A stretch of DNA of 11,794 nucleotides from Desulfotignum sp. (GCA_011390695.1 JAABRW010000259.1:1-11794); one strand, 5' to 3'. Shown: positions 1 to 8,700, counted from the stretch's first letter. Numbers and translations: made by a program. Notes: generated by a model from the sequence alone, not told the origin.

Positions 1-806
1 TCACCTTTTTTTAAAGCCAGAATCGCCACATCCGTGGTCCCGTAAATATTGAACAAAAGATTGTCCACATACGGGCCCAGATCAAAGCCTGCAATATTTT
101 GGCCCTGCCCGAAAAAATAGGGGTTTTTTGTCATGTGTATATAGGCGCCCTTCTGGTATTCATGCAGTATGAAAGGGCCGGTTCCAAGGGGTTTTTCCAC
201 CTGAAAATCCTGCAGGACGCGCAAGGGTTTTTCTTTGGTCAAAGCATTTTCAGCCACAGGTTCCCATTCTTTTTTGGACACCATGGGAGCGGTCATGACC
301 CGGGACATGAAAATAGCGGAAGGCTCTTTTAAATGAAAAACCACGGTATGGGCATCAGGGGCTTCCAGTTTTTCAATTATTTTCCATTTGCTGTAGTACC
401 TGGGAATTTTAAAATCAAAAAACAGCTGCTTGGTGAACAGCACATCTTCACTGGTAAAATCGGATCCGTCAGACCATTTGGCCTTTCGCAGGTGTATGGT
501 ATACGTCAATGCGGCTTCATCAAACACCGGTTCTTCTTTGGCCAGCCAGGGAATGATTTCCAGGGTCTCGGGGTGACGACGGAAAAGCGGCTGATAGATC
601 TGTGACAGGATGTTGCGCGAATTGATATCCGTACCCAGCCAGATATTCAGGGACCGCGGTTCTTCAGGCAGTCCGATTTTCAAAAAAGTGGTGTCCTCAG
701 ATTTTTGACACGATACCGCCATACCTGTGATGACTATCAAAAAAACCGCCGGCAGCAGCCGTGTAAAAAGAATGTTATACCACCTTGGGGAAACGTTTTT
801 TGGCAT
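1..806 (-). CDS. ABC transporter solute-binding lipoprotein, oligopeptide family 5 (3' end outside window)
   Basis: Binds peptides or similar solutes outside the inner membrane and hands them to an ABC importer. About 268 residues are visible without a stop before the gene leaves the window. The N-terminus has a basic stretch, a hydrophobic core (LLPAVFLIVITGM) and a lipobox-like AVSC, so it is probably a lipoprotein. The segment WSDGSDFTSEDVLF matches the conserved WSDGxPxTAxDV region of SBP_bac_5, and GTGPFILHEY is the usual downstream family motif. The start is uncertain. ATG at 806 gives a normal signal peptide but a poorly placed Shine-Dalgarno. An in-frame GTG at 824 has GAGGAG seven bases upstream, but those bases also encode Glu-Glu of the upstream gene. 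Either start overlaps the end of the gshB-like gene (by 32 or 50 bases), implying one transcript. Substrate cannot be read from sequence; permease and ATPase genes would lie beyond the left edge. Confidence 0.88.
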   Translation of the reverse strand, partial: MPKNVSPRWYNILFTRLLPAVFLIVITGMAVSCQKSEDTTFLKIGLPEEPRSLNIWLGTDINSRNILSQIYQPLFRRHPETLEIIPWLAKEEPVFDEAALTYTIHLRKAKWSDGSDFTSEDVLFTKQLFFDFKIPRYYSKWKIIEKLEAPDAHTVVFHLKEPSAIFMSRVMTAPMVSKKEWEPVAENALTKEKPLRVLQDFQVEKPLGTGPFILHEYQKGAYIHMTKNPYFFGQGQNIAGFDLGPYVDNLLFNIYGTTDVAILALKKG

Positions 807-1797
807 TGTCCTGTTTTGATGCACTGATTTTCTCCTCTATGAAATCCACTACTTTGGTTTCAAGCCTCTGGCTGTTAAACCGGTTTATCCGGGGAATGCC
901 GCCGGGACTGATGCAATTGATTTCAACCAGCTTGTCGCCTATGATATCAATACCCACAAAATAGAGGCCGTCTTTTCTCAGCTTGGGCTTAATACGGCGG
1001 CAGACAGCTTTTTGGGCCTCTGTAATCTCGTGTTTGAAGGCCAGTGCCCCGGCATGGACATTGGTGCGAAAATCACCTGAAACAGACCGTCTGCCCATGG
1101 CCCCCAGAATTTCGCCGTTGAGCAGCAGAATCCGGACATCCCCTTCTTCCTTGACCTGTTTTAAATATTCCTGCACCATTATGGGCCGGCGCTCCGGATA
1201 GGGTTTGCCGGCCTTGACATAATAATTGATCAGGGAGTTGAGATTTTCCTGGTCCTGGTTGCTCACCTTGATAACCCCGTGTCCTCCGTGCCCGTGCAGG
1301 GGCTTGATGACCATGGCCCCGCCAAAATCATCAATAATTTTTTTCAGCCGGTTGGGATCCCTGGACACATGGGTTTCAGGAATGATATCGGGAAAATTAA
1401 GAATATATGCTTTGCTGTTGCCGTTGAGCTGGCCCAGGGTATTGTTTACCAGAAACACCCTGTCGCTCACAGGCCCTAAAAATTCCAGCATCTCATAATT
1501 AATGGGGGGATCTTTTCTCAAAAACAGGACATCCAGGTCTGTCACTGTTTCAAATATCAATTCTTCCTTGTCCAGGCATTGCACCAGTTCGGTCCAGTAG
1601 GCCTGAATGGAAGTGTCTTTTGTCACTGAGATACGGCGCATTCTTGCCACCACTTCATTTTTGCGCACATAAAAATCATGGGGTTCGAGGAAAAACACCT
1701 CATGTCCCCGCTGGTTGCACTCATACATGATATGTGCAGTGGTGTCCCAGACCGGATCAATCTGCCGCAAATCATCCATTAAAAATGCGATTTCCAT
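775..1797 (-). CDS. gshB: Glutathione synthetase-type ATP-grasp ligase
   Basis: Predicted to join gamma-glutamylcysteine and glycine with ATP in the cytoplasm. At 340 residues it is slightly longer than E. coli GshB, which it resembles along its length. The N-terminal domain has MDDLRQIDPVWDTT and FLRKDPPIN (about 93-100), the latter a GshB hallmark. The ATP-grasp part has VIKPLHGHGGHGV (163-175, glycine-rich loop), MVQEYL (207-212), GDVRILLLNG (219-228), FRTNVHAG (243-250) and FVGIDIIGDKLVEIN (280-294), with D284, E292 and N294 as likely magnesium ligands. The ATG at 1797 is fixed by an in-frame stop 12 bases upstream; its best Shine-Dalgarno (GGAGG) is unusually far, about 15 bases. No gshA (glutamate-cysteine ligase) lies in the window, so a related gamma-glutamyl or other ligase role is possible. 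The 3' end overlaps the solute-binding lipoprotein gene. It is transcribed divergently from the radical SAM gene. Confidence 0.88.
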   Translation of the reverse strand: MEIAFLMDDLRQIDPVWDTTAHIMYECNQRGHEVFFLEPHDFYVRKNEVVARMRRISVTKDTSIQAYWTELVQCLDKEELIFETVTDLDVLFLRKDPPINYEMLEFLGPVSDRVFLVNNTLGQLNGNSKAYILNFPDIIPETHVSRDPNRLKKIIDDFGGAMVIKPLHGHGGHGVIKVSNQDQENLNSLINYYVKAGKPYPERRPIMVQEYLKQVKEEGDVRILLLNGEILGAMGRRSVSGDFRTNVHAGALAFKHEITEAQKAVCRRIKPKLRKDGLYFVGIDIIGDKLVEINCISPGGIPRINRFNSQRLETKVVDFIEEKISASKQDNAKKRFPKVV

Positions 1798-1923
1798 GTT
1801 ATCTGTTTAAGACCTCCGCACATCAGTATCTTTCGGGTTAAAAATTCTTCTAGAGTTTACTTCTCCGTAAGGTAAGTCAAGACAGCAAAATTGTCAAATG
1901 CTTATGAAAATTTAATGAAACAC

Positions 1924-1952
1924 AAGACAAACCCGGCATATTTGTGTAATAT
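1924..1952 (+). promoter_or_regulatory. Candidate sigma70-type promoter for the radical SAM gene
   Basis: AAGACA (1924-1929) and TAATAT (1947-1952) are separated by 17 bases, in the AT-rich 193-bp divergent region between the gshB-like and radical SAM genes. The -10 is a good match and the -35 partial (4 of 6). It sits about 40 bases before the start codon. This is a by-eye assignment only. Confidence 0.3.
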
Positions 1953-1990
1953 TATATCTTTTACTACCCAACTCACACCGGAGGGAACAC

Positions 1991-3223
1991 ATGGGAAATA
2001 CCCTTTTTATACAATTTTTCAGCCAGACCGGCAGCGGGTGGTTTGACCTGTGCAACGGGTTTTCAGATACCTGGGATCTTTGCCGGAGCAAAGGGGATTT
2101 TCTGTGGATTCCCCTTGAGCAGGAGACAGACCAGTGGTATGACGAAAATGCTTATACCCCTGTTTTTCTGCCCATTGAAAAAGGGACCGCATATGTAAGC
2201 GCAAGTTATGTGAACCAGTTATACCAGGCCTATCTGTGGGCATGCCGGTACCCGGACATCCAGTTTATTGTGGGCGGCCCGGTGGCATCGGAACGGTATG
2301 CTGCAGCACCGGGGTGGCATTCCGTGCATTTCAAGGTGGAGCGTCCTTTGCCGTCCAACCTGTTTCTGACCGGACAAAGCGTTGAATCCCTGTTCGGGGT
2401 GCCTGAATTTTCCGGCAGATGGCACCTGGAGGTACCGGAACAGATTCCGGAAAACAGCCGGATCTATTTTTCCTATACCCTTGAAAACCAGTGCTATTGG
2501 AAAAAATGCCCGTTTTGCTCCATAGCCCAGCATTCTTCTGAACATTTCCGGAAACGCAAGGTGCTGGATCTTGCATTTACTGACCTGAATTACCAAGGCC
2601 ACAAGATCGTCCGGCTCAATACCGGATCCATGACACCGGAACATATCAGAAACATTCTGCCGGTTCTGCCTGTGCGCCCGGATATGGAATACCGGTTTTT
2701 CATGCGGGCTGCAGCAGCGGAAACCCGGGCCATGGAAGCGGCTGTATCCAGGATGAAAGGTGCGATTCCTGACTGCACACTGGGATTCGGGATCGAATTT
2801 CCTTCAAACCGCATGTGGCAATACCTGAACAAGGGTACCCGCATGGATGAGGTGATAAATACCCTGGAATTCTGCACAAAAACCGGTTTCAAGGTCAATG
2901 CCAATGTTATTTTGGGCTGGAACAATCTTGTGGAGCAGGATCTGCGTGATCTGGAAGGGTTCATGGAAAACCTGTCTGCACACAGTGTCACCACCCTTCA
3001 GCTGCGCTGGCTGTTTGCCCATCCCTATACCCGGATTTACGACACCTACGACGGGGTGCAAAACAGTATCCGTCTGGGACCTTTTAACTGCGGGTTCAAT
3101 GTAAGGGTCAACCCGGATCAGCAGGAGCTGAATCTGCGTGCCGCCCGGATCATTAAAAAATACTGTGAAAAAAAGGGCATCACACTTCAGGGCTATAAAA
3201 ATCTGAACAAGGGGCAGGCATAG
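1991..3223 (+). CDS. Radical SAM protein with B12-binding-like N-terminus and CX4CX2C cluster
   Basis: A 410-residue enzyme predicted to cleave S-adenosylmethionine with a [4Fe-4S] cluster; substrate unknown. The cluster cysteines are C168, C173 and C176 (QCYWKKCPFC), spaced CX4CX2C rather than the common CX3CX2C. The CYWxxCxFC form is, from memory, familiar in B12-type radical SAM families. Downstream, GFGIEFPSNRMWQYLNKGT (265-283) matches the conserved GIExGSxxxLxxxNKG region, and NANVILGWNN (303-312) corresponds to the later barrel strand. Residues 68-102, ending QFIVGGPVASERY, resemble the last part of a cobalamin-binding Rossmann fold (VGGPHA type), but I see no DxHxxG cobalamin motif, so B12 binding is doubtful. 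The start has GGAGGG (1980-1985) five bases upstream, an excellent ribosome-binding site. It is divergent from gshB and followed by a GC-rich hairpin, so it may be monocistronic. No precursor peptide gene is evident beside it. Confidence 0.82.
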   Translation: MGNTLFIQFFSQTGSGWFDLCNGFSDTWDLCRSKGDFLWIPLEQETDQWYDENAYTPVFLPIEKGTAYVSASYVNQLYQAYLWACRYPDIQFIVGGPVASERYAAAPGWHSVHFKVERPLPSNLFLTGQSVESLFGVPEFSGRWHLEVPEQIPENSRIYFSYTLENQCYWKKCPFCSIAQHSSEHFRKRKVLDLAFTDLNYQGHKIVRLNTGSMTPEHIRNILPVLPVRPDMEYRFFMRAAAAETRAMEAAVSRMKGAIPDCTLGFGIEFPSNRMWQYLNKGTRMDEVINTLEFCTKTGFKVNANVILGWNNLVEQDLRDLEGFMENLSAHSVTTLQLRWLFAHPYTRIYDTYDGVQNSIRLGPFNCGFNVRVNPDQQELNLRAARIIKKYCEKKGITLQGYKNLNKGQA

Positions 3224-3232
3224 CTGTTACCC

Positions 3233-3257
3233 CCCTGCCCGTCTTTTTGGGGCAGGG
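3233..3257 (+). terminator. GC-rich hairpin after the radical SAM gene
   Basis: CCCTGCCC (3233-3240) and GGGCAGGG (3250-3257) form a perfect 8-bp stem with a 9-base loop, starting nine bases after the radical SAM stop codon. The run of five T lies in the loop, not after the stem, so this is not a textbook intrinsic terminator; it may slow polymerase or protect the 3' end. A further copy of GGGGCAGG sits at 3211-3218, at the end of the coding region, and could compete for the same arm. Confidence 0.4.
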
Positions 3258-3264
3258 ATCTGCA

Positions 3265-3292
3265 TTGACAACAAAATGCGGATGGTTATGCT
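3265..3292 (+). promoter_or_regulatory. Candidate sigma70-type promoter for the cyclase gene
   Basis: A perfect TTGACA (3265-3270) is followed after 16 bases by TATGCT (3287-3292, 4 of 6). Transcription would begin near 3299, about 38 bases before the cyclase start codon, just past the hairpin that ends the preceding gene. It would let the cyclase be expressed independently of the radical SAM gene. By-eye assignment. Confidence 0.42.
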
Positions 3293-3336
3293 GATGAAAG
3301 CCGGATAACCGATTATCAACGCCCTTGGGGGACCCG

Positions 3337-4767
3337 ATGATGTTCAGGAAAAACAGCAGAAATAACGGGGTCCGGGAAATCCTTGTGATGGGGGTTTTCT
3401 GGCGGATTCTTTTTATTGAGGCAGTGCTTCTGGTATATTCCCTTGTTTACCGCTGGCTGGCTGAAGATGCCGGGCCGATGGAGCTTTTCTGGTATGCTGT
3501 GAGAATTATGGTGCTGGTGGGCATTATCGTTGTATTCATGGTGGTGAGCCTGAAACAGTTTCTCACGCAAAAGATCATCGATCCCCTGGAGCGTATCGCT
3601 GCAGCCAACAGGGAAATTGAAACAGATTTTTCCAAGGCAGGTGCTGTCAATCTGCCAGACGATACCCCGGATGAAATCAGATCCATCGTCACCTCCAGGG
3701 CAGCCATGCTCAACCGGGTCATCCAGGTATCTGACGAACGGCTCCATCTGGTGAATTTCATCAAGGAAACCTTCGGGCGGTATCTTTCAAAAAAAGTGGT
3801 GGAAGAAATTCTTTCTTCCAAAAAAGGACGGCAGATCGGGGGCACCCGCAAGACCGTCACCGTTCTCATGTCGGATCTGCGGGGATTTACCAGCCTTTCA
3901 GAATCACGGGATCCTGAAGAAATGGTGCAGCTGCTCAACCGGTACCTCAAAAAAATGTCCGCCATCATCCTTTCATATGACGGCATTATCGATGAAATCA
4001 TCGGGGATGCCATTCTTGCGGTATTCGGCGCCCCTGAACCCCACGAAAACGATCCGGAACGGGCCATTGCCTGTGCCCTGGAAATGCAGAACTGCCTGGT
4101 CCACCTCAATAAAGCGATCACACAGGAAGGATATCCAGCCCTTGAAATGGGTATCGGCATCAATACAGGCAGTGTGATTGTGGGAAATATCGGATCAGAG
4201 CTGCGCATGAAATACGGCATTGTCGGTGATACAGTCAACCGCGTGGCCAGGATCGAATCCAACAGCATCGGCGGCCAGGTGCTCATCGGTGAGTCCACCT
4301 GTAAAGCGGTCCATGCCCCTTTAAAAACAGATCCTCCCAAAACCATAATGATGAAAGGCATGAAAAAACCCCTTGTTTTTTATGCGGTATATGCCATTGA
4401 GATGAAGGGAAAAACAATTGCCATAAAGGTGCCCCCCGCCCCCGGTCCCCTGCTGGACATCCAGATACCGGTGCACTGCTGGGTTATCCAGGACAAAAAA
4501 CTGGCATCCATCCCCATAGCCGGCACCACCCTTTTTATGGATGAAACCCAGATCCATATCCGGACAACCAGCTCTGTTGCAGTCCTGACAGATGTGAGGC
4601 TCAATTTTGATTTCTGCCTGGAGGCCCATTGTTTCGGGGACATCTATGCCAAATGCACCGCCGTTGAAATGGTTCACGGCAGCTACCACTGTGCGCTGCA
4701 TGTCACTGCCATGGAAGAAAAGGACCGGGCTGTCATCAGAAAATGGATGGCGGAAGCAGCGGCCTGA
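3337..4767 (+). CDS. Membrane-bound class III adenylate/guanylate cyclase with PilZ-like C-terminal domain
   Basis: Predicted to make a cyclic nucleotide, most likely cAMP, from the triphosphate at the inner membrane. Counting from ATG 3337 (476 residues), there are two hydrophobic segments (about 18-38 and 55-76), a HAMP-like linker (about 78-130), then the catalytic domain (about 170-355). The metal ligands are D180 in SDLRGFTS and D224 in IGDAILAVFGAP; N301 and R305 (VNRVARIES) match the transition-state pair. The position often occupied by a substrate-recognition lysine before IGD is glutamate (DEIIGD). The last 100 residues (IPVHCWV through EEKDRAVIRKWM) resemble a PilZ beta-barrel without RxxxR or DxSxxG, so c-di-GMP binding is unlikely. 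GGGGGA (3327-3332) favours the ATG at 3337 or 3340 over an upstream TTG at 3325. It lies upstream, on the same strand, of a protein with a cyclic-nucleotide-binding domain. Confidence 0.9.
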   Translation: MMFRKNSRNNGVREILVMGVFWRILFIEAVLLVYSLVYRWLAEDAGPMELFWYAVRIMVLVGIIVVFMVVSLKQFLTQKIIDPLERIAAANREIETDFSKAGAVNLPDDTPDEIRSIVTSRAAMLNRVIQVSDERLHLVNFIKETFGRYLSKKVVEEILSSKKGRQIGGTRKTVTVLMSDLRGFTSLSESRDPEEMVQLLNRYLKKMSAIILSYDGIIDEIIGDAILAVFGAPEPHENDPERAIACALEMQNCLVHLNKAITQEGYPALEMGIGINTGSVIVGNIGSELRMKYGIVGDTVNRVARIESNSIGGQVLIGESTCKAVHAPLKTDPPKTIMMKGMKKPLVFYAVYAIEMKGKTIAIKVPPAPGPLLDIQIPVHCWVIQDKKLASIPIAGTTLFMDETQIHIRTTSSVAVLTDVRLNFDFCLEAHCFGDIYAKCTAVEMVHGSYHCALHVTAMEEKDRAVIRKWMAEAAA

Positions 4768-4889
4768 CCTTCATGACCCAGTGCAGCCGGGGCTTTTTCC
4801 TTGACAAGATCTCAAAAAAGTATTTGGATGGTGCATATAGTTTTCACTGCCGATTTTTATAAAAAAAATATCATCAAGGATTTATAATA

Positions 4890-5747
4890 ATGGAAAACAA
4901 ACTGCGCGGCCAAACTGTATCCTTTGATGGCACAATACCGGTAAAATGGTGGGTCTGGTTCCTTTTTTTCTGTCTGATCTGTACAACCAGGGCTGGTGCC
5001 GGCGAAGAAAAACAGATCACCAATCATCTGGGCATGACCTTTATCCGGGTGGCTTCCGGCACATTTCTCATGGGAAGCCCTGAAACCGAAGAACACAGGA
5101 CAGGCAATGAAAAACAGCACCTGGTTCACATCAAAAAACCCTTTTACCTGCAGCAAAAAGAAGTAACCCTGGAACAATGGCGCTCTGTGATGGGAAAAAG
5201 CTGGTTTATCAGACGAGAAGGCACAGACAAGACACCGGTCACCCGTGTCTCTTTTTTTGATGCCCAGAAATTTATCAGAAAACTCAACAAAAAAGGCAGC
5301 GCACAATACCGGCTTCCTTCGGAAGCGGAATGGGAATATGCCTGCCGGGCCGGTACCACCACTGCCTACAGCTGGGGAGATGACATTGACTGTTCCAGGG
5401 CCATGTATGCCAATAACCGGAAAAAATTGTGCGACTGCTGCGACTATTACCGGTCTGTGGGACTGCCGGTAAACGGGCCTGCCCCTGTGGGTTCCTTTGC
5501 CCCCAATCCATGGGGATTTTATGACATGCACGGCAATGTCTGGGAATGGTGCGCAGATGTATATACCGAGGATATCCGTACCCCCGGGGCCAACACCCGC
5601 AATTTTTTATCCGCCCAGCCCAGGTTACGGCGGGGCGGCAGCTGGTTCAAATACGGCTTTTACCTCAGAAGCGCCAACCGCACCTATGCCCATCCCGGAT
5701 CCAGGTTCAAGACCACCGGATTCAGACTGGTCCGTGAGACAGATTGA
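4890..5747 (+). CDS. Exported SUMF1/FGE-fold (C-type-lectin-like) protein lacking FGE catalytic cysteines
   Basis: A 285-residue protein of the sulfatase-modifying-factor fold, probably exported. A hydrophobic stretch (WWVWFLFFCLICTT, about 20-33) followed by RAGAGEE looks like a signal peptide or membrane anchor. Family motifs are GTFLMGSPETEE (57-68), EVTLEQWRSVMG (91-102), PVTRVSFFDAQKF (116-128), RLPSEAEWEYACRAGT (141-156), PWGFYDMHGNVWEWC (207-221) and RRGGSWF (248-253). In genuine formylglycine-generating enzymes the GGSW segment is followed by two catalytic cysteines; here the matching places are K254 and L259, so aldehyde formation on sulfatases is not expected. A cysteine-rich insert, LCDCC (180-184), could form disulfides or bind metal. 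AAGGA (4876-4880) precedes the ATG by nine bases. The stop codon overlaps the next gene's ATG (TGATG), implying coupled translation with the Npt-HEAT-cNMP protein. A binding, scaffold or sensor role is inferred. Confidence 0.86.
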   Translation: MENKLRGQTVSFDGTIPVKWWVWFLFFCLICTTRAGAGEEKQITNHLGMTFIRVASGTFLMGSPETEEHRTGNEKQHLVHIKKPFYLQQKEVTLEQWRSVMGKSWFIRREGTDKTPVTRVSFFDAQKFIRKLNKKGSAQYRLPSEAEWEYACRAGTTTAYSWGDDIDCSRAMYANNRKKLCDCCDYYRSVGLPVNGPAPVGSFAPNPWGFYDMHGNVWEWCADVYTEDIRTPGANTRNFLSAQPRLRRGGSWFKYGFYLRSANRTYAHPGSRFKTTGFRLVRETD

Positions 5748-8700
5748 TGCGCGCAAAACTGTTAAACCTTCTCAAAATATATGAAGAAGAACTTACCTTA
5801 TTTTTGTGGGCCGCCGCCCTTTTGTTCATCATCCGCAGTTCAGGCATCATCCTCAACAACTATGCGGAAACCGCTTTTTTAAAGCGGTACGGGGTGGAGT
5901 ATCTGCCCATGGTCAATATGCTCAATGCGGTGGCCACCTTTTTTGTCACCGGATTTCTGGCGGCTTTTTTGAACAAGACACCAGGGGCCAAAGTCTTATC
6001 ATATCTCTTTATTTTTTCAGGCGTTGTTGTAACGGTGATCCGAATGCTCATTCCCTTTGGCATCAATCTGCTGTACCCCCTGCTGTTTATGCTCAAAAGC
6101 CAGTTTGAACTGCTCCATGCACTGCTGTTCTGGAACATGTGCAATGACCTTTTCAACACCCGCCAGTCCAAACGGCTGTTCCCTCTGCTCACCGCAGGGG
6201 GGGTTGTCGGTCTCATCCTGGGCAGCTTTGGTACGCCCTGGTTTGCAAGCCTTTTCAGTATGGACAACCTGCTGTATCTATACCTTTTTACCACTGTTGC
6301 CGGTGCATTCATGATCCAGGCCATGGGGCGCAGTTACGCCACATTGCTATTCACTGAAAAAACCGGGGCATCAGGCAAAAAAAAGCCTGCCATGATAGAA
6401 GAAATAAAAAGGGTGTACCCCCTGGTGAAAGATTCCATTCTGGTGAAAATAGTGCTGGTTTTAACATTCATGCCCAATGTGCTTATTCCCATCATGAACT
6501 ACCAGTTCAATTATGCTGTAAATGAACGGTTTGCCTCGGAAAGCACCATGATACAGTTTTTCGGTAATTTCAGGGGGGTACTGTACATTGTCAGCCTGAT
6601 TATTCTGCTGTTTGTGGGGCGAATTTACGGCCGGTGGGGAATGCCCGTGGCCCTCATGTTCCACCCCTTTAACTATATGGTGGCATTTATGGCATTTCTG
6701 CTGCGGTTTGACGTGTTTTCAGCCATATATGCCAGGATGTCCACCAACATCATCCGCACAACCATTAACGGACCTGCCAACAGCATTCTCATCGGGCTCT
6801 TCCCTGAATCCTACCGGGACATGATCCGTCCTTTTTTACGGGGCACCGTTGTCAGGCTGGCTCTGTTCACAGGATCCGCACTGATTCTGGTTTCCACACC
6901 CTTGTTTCATCCCCGGTATCTGAGTCTGGTGGCCCTGCCTTTTCTCATTGCCTGGGTGGCGGCTCCGTTTGTGCTCAAGGCCCATTATTCAAAAATTTTA
7001 CTGGATATGATCTCCAGAAACCTGTTGGATATCAAAAGCCTGGACCAAAAAGAACTGGGCCAGATCTTTAACCAGGAAAAAACACTGGCAGACCTGGAAT
7101 CCTCATTTCTGGCTGCCCGGGGCAGTGATGCACTCTGGTATGCCAGACTGCTGAAAAATTTTTCCCCGGACCGGCTGGACCAATTGATTCTCAAAAACCT
7201 GGACCACCAGGATGAGGATACCCAGGTGGCCCTCATCAAAATGATCTCCCCTGAATCCGGACCCCGGGCCGCAAAAGAACTGGTCCGCTATTTGTCCCCC
7301 CATCGCCATGAAACCACCATCGCCATCTTGAAGCTTATCATCCGGCATGGTATCCAGGCTGTGAAACCATCTGAATTTTCCAATTATATAAACAGTTCCC
7401 ACCCGGTGGTCAGGGGATTTGCCTGTGCATGCCGGTATGCCGACCAGCCGGAATCTCTCCGGAAATGTATCAATGGCTGGCTGTCCCACACAGATACAAC
7501 CTTTCGCCAGTCCGGTATTATCTGTGCCGGATTGAGCGGACACCAGGAGTATCTTCCCAGGCTCCAGACCATGCTCAGGGAACCTGAAATCGATCCGGTT
7601 ATACCCGATATCATCAGAGCCCTGTCAAGGCTGCAGGTTGAGGCAGGCCATTCAGCCGCTTTGTCTTACCTGGATCATAAGCACAAAGAAGTGCGCATGG
7701 CAGCTCTGGATGCCCTTTCCATAACAAATGATGATACTTTGAAAAAGGCGGTTCACCTGCTTGGAGATCCTTCAGATGCCATCCATGACCTTGCCTTTGA
7801 AAAAATTAAAACCGCGGACTATCAGAACAATCTGCTGCTCGTGGAATCTTTGGGACTGCCGTCCACCCGGATTCGGCGTGGTCTTTTTAAGCTGTTGGAA
7901 ACCCTGGATATAAAAGGGTTTGATGTGTTGATGTTCGCAAAAAAAAATCTTTCCAGAGCCTATGAATATCTGGCCATGGCCCAGTCTTTGGAAAACCTTC
8001 CCCGGAGCGGGATGCGGGATCTTGCAATGGAACATCTTGTGGAAAAAAAAGAGATGGTATTGGAAAACATCCTCAAGGTTCTGGCTATCCATGACCATAC
8101 CAAACGGATGAAATCCGCCTGGCAGGGAATTTTCTCCTCTGATACCCGCCAACGGGCCAATGCCATTGAACTGCTCAATGATGTTCTGGACAAAAAAACC
8201 TTTAAAACCATGTTGCCGCTGCTGGAAAGCCCGAACCCTTCAATGGCTTTGACAGAGGGCAGAAAACGTATAAAAATACCGGAATTTGACACAGAGGGAA
8301 AACAGACAGTATCAAATCTGCTTTCCTCTGCTGACTGGGTAGATGTGGTCATTGGACTGGGGATTCTACGGGAAATACCAGACATATCCATCAACCAGGA
8401 CCTGCTCCAGAACTTGGAAAAATCTGATAACCAGCATATTTTAAAGGAAGTTGACATGATATGGAACAAAAACAAAAAGTCCGGGGAAAACAATGGGGAA
8501 GATTCATCCCAGAAACTATCTCTGGGGGAAAAGATACTTCTTTTAAAGGAAATCGAAATATTTTCAGGGTTGAGCGCCTCGGAACTGGCAGCCATTGCAG
8601 GTGTGACTGAAGAAATGGGGTACGGTGAGAATGAAGAGGTGATCAAGCAAAACAGTGTTGGCGAAACTGTTTTTCTGATCATTGACGGTCAGGTGTCGGT

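Noticed and set aside
99..605. Two small plus-strand frames at the left edge
   Set aside because: They are antisense to a continuous minus-strand solute-binding protein frame with recognisable family motifs from 806 to 1.
3447..4361. Long minus-strand open frame (304 codons) opposite the cyclase gene
   Set aside because: It lies antisense to an obvious cyclase domain, its translation is rich in Ser, Arg and Ile with no domain, and it is a by-product of codon bias. The same applies to 7960-8682 (-), 4857-5531 (-) and 9513-10199 (+).
4783..4800. AGCCGGGGCTTTTTCC as an intrinsic terminator after the cyclase gene
   Set aside because: The stem is only 3-4 bp with almost no loop, so it is too weak to call.
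4801..4841. TTGACA at 4801 with TATAGT at 4836 as a promoter for the SUMF1-fold gene
   Set aside because: The spacing is 29 bases, far from the usual 16-18, and the hexamer at correct spacing (TTGGAT) matches poorly.
4890..5747. Annotation as a true formylglycine-generating enzyme
   Set aside because: The catalytic cysteine pair is absent after GGSW and no sulfatase gene is present nearby.
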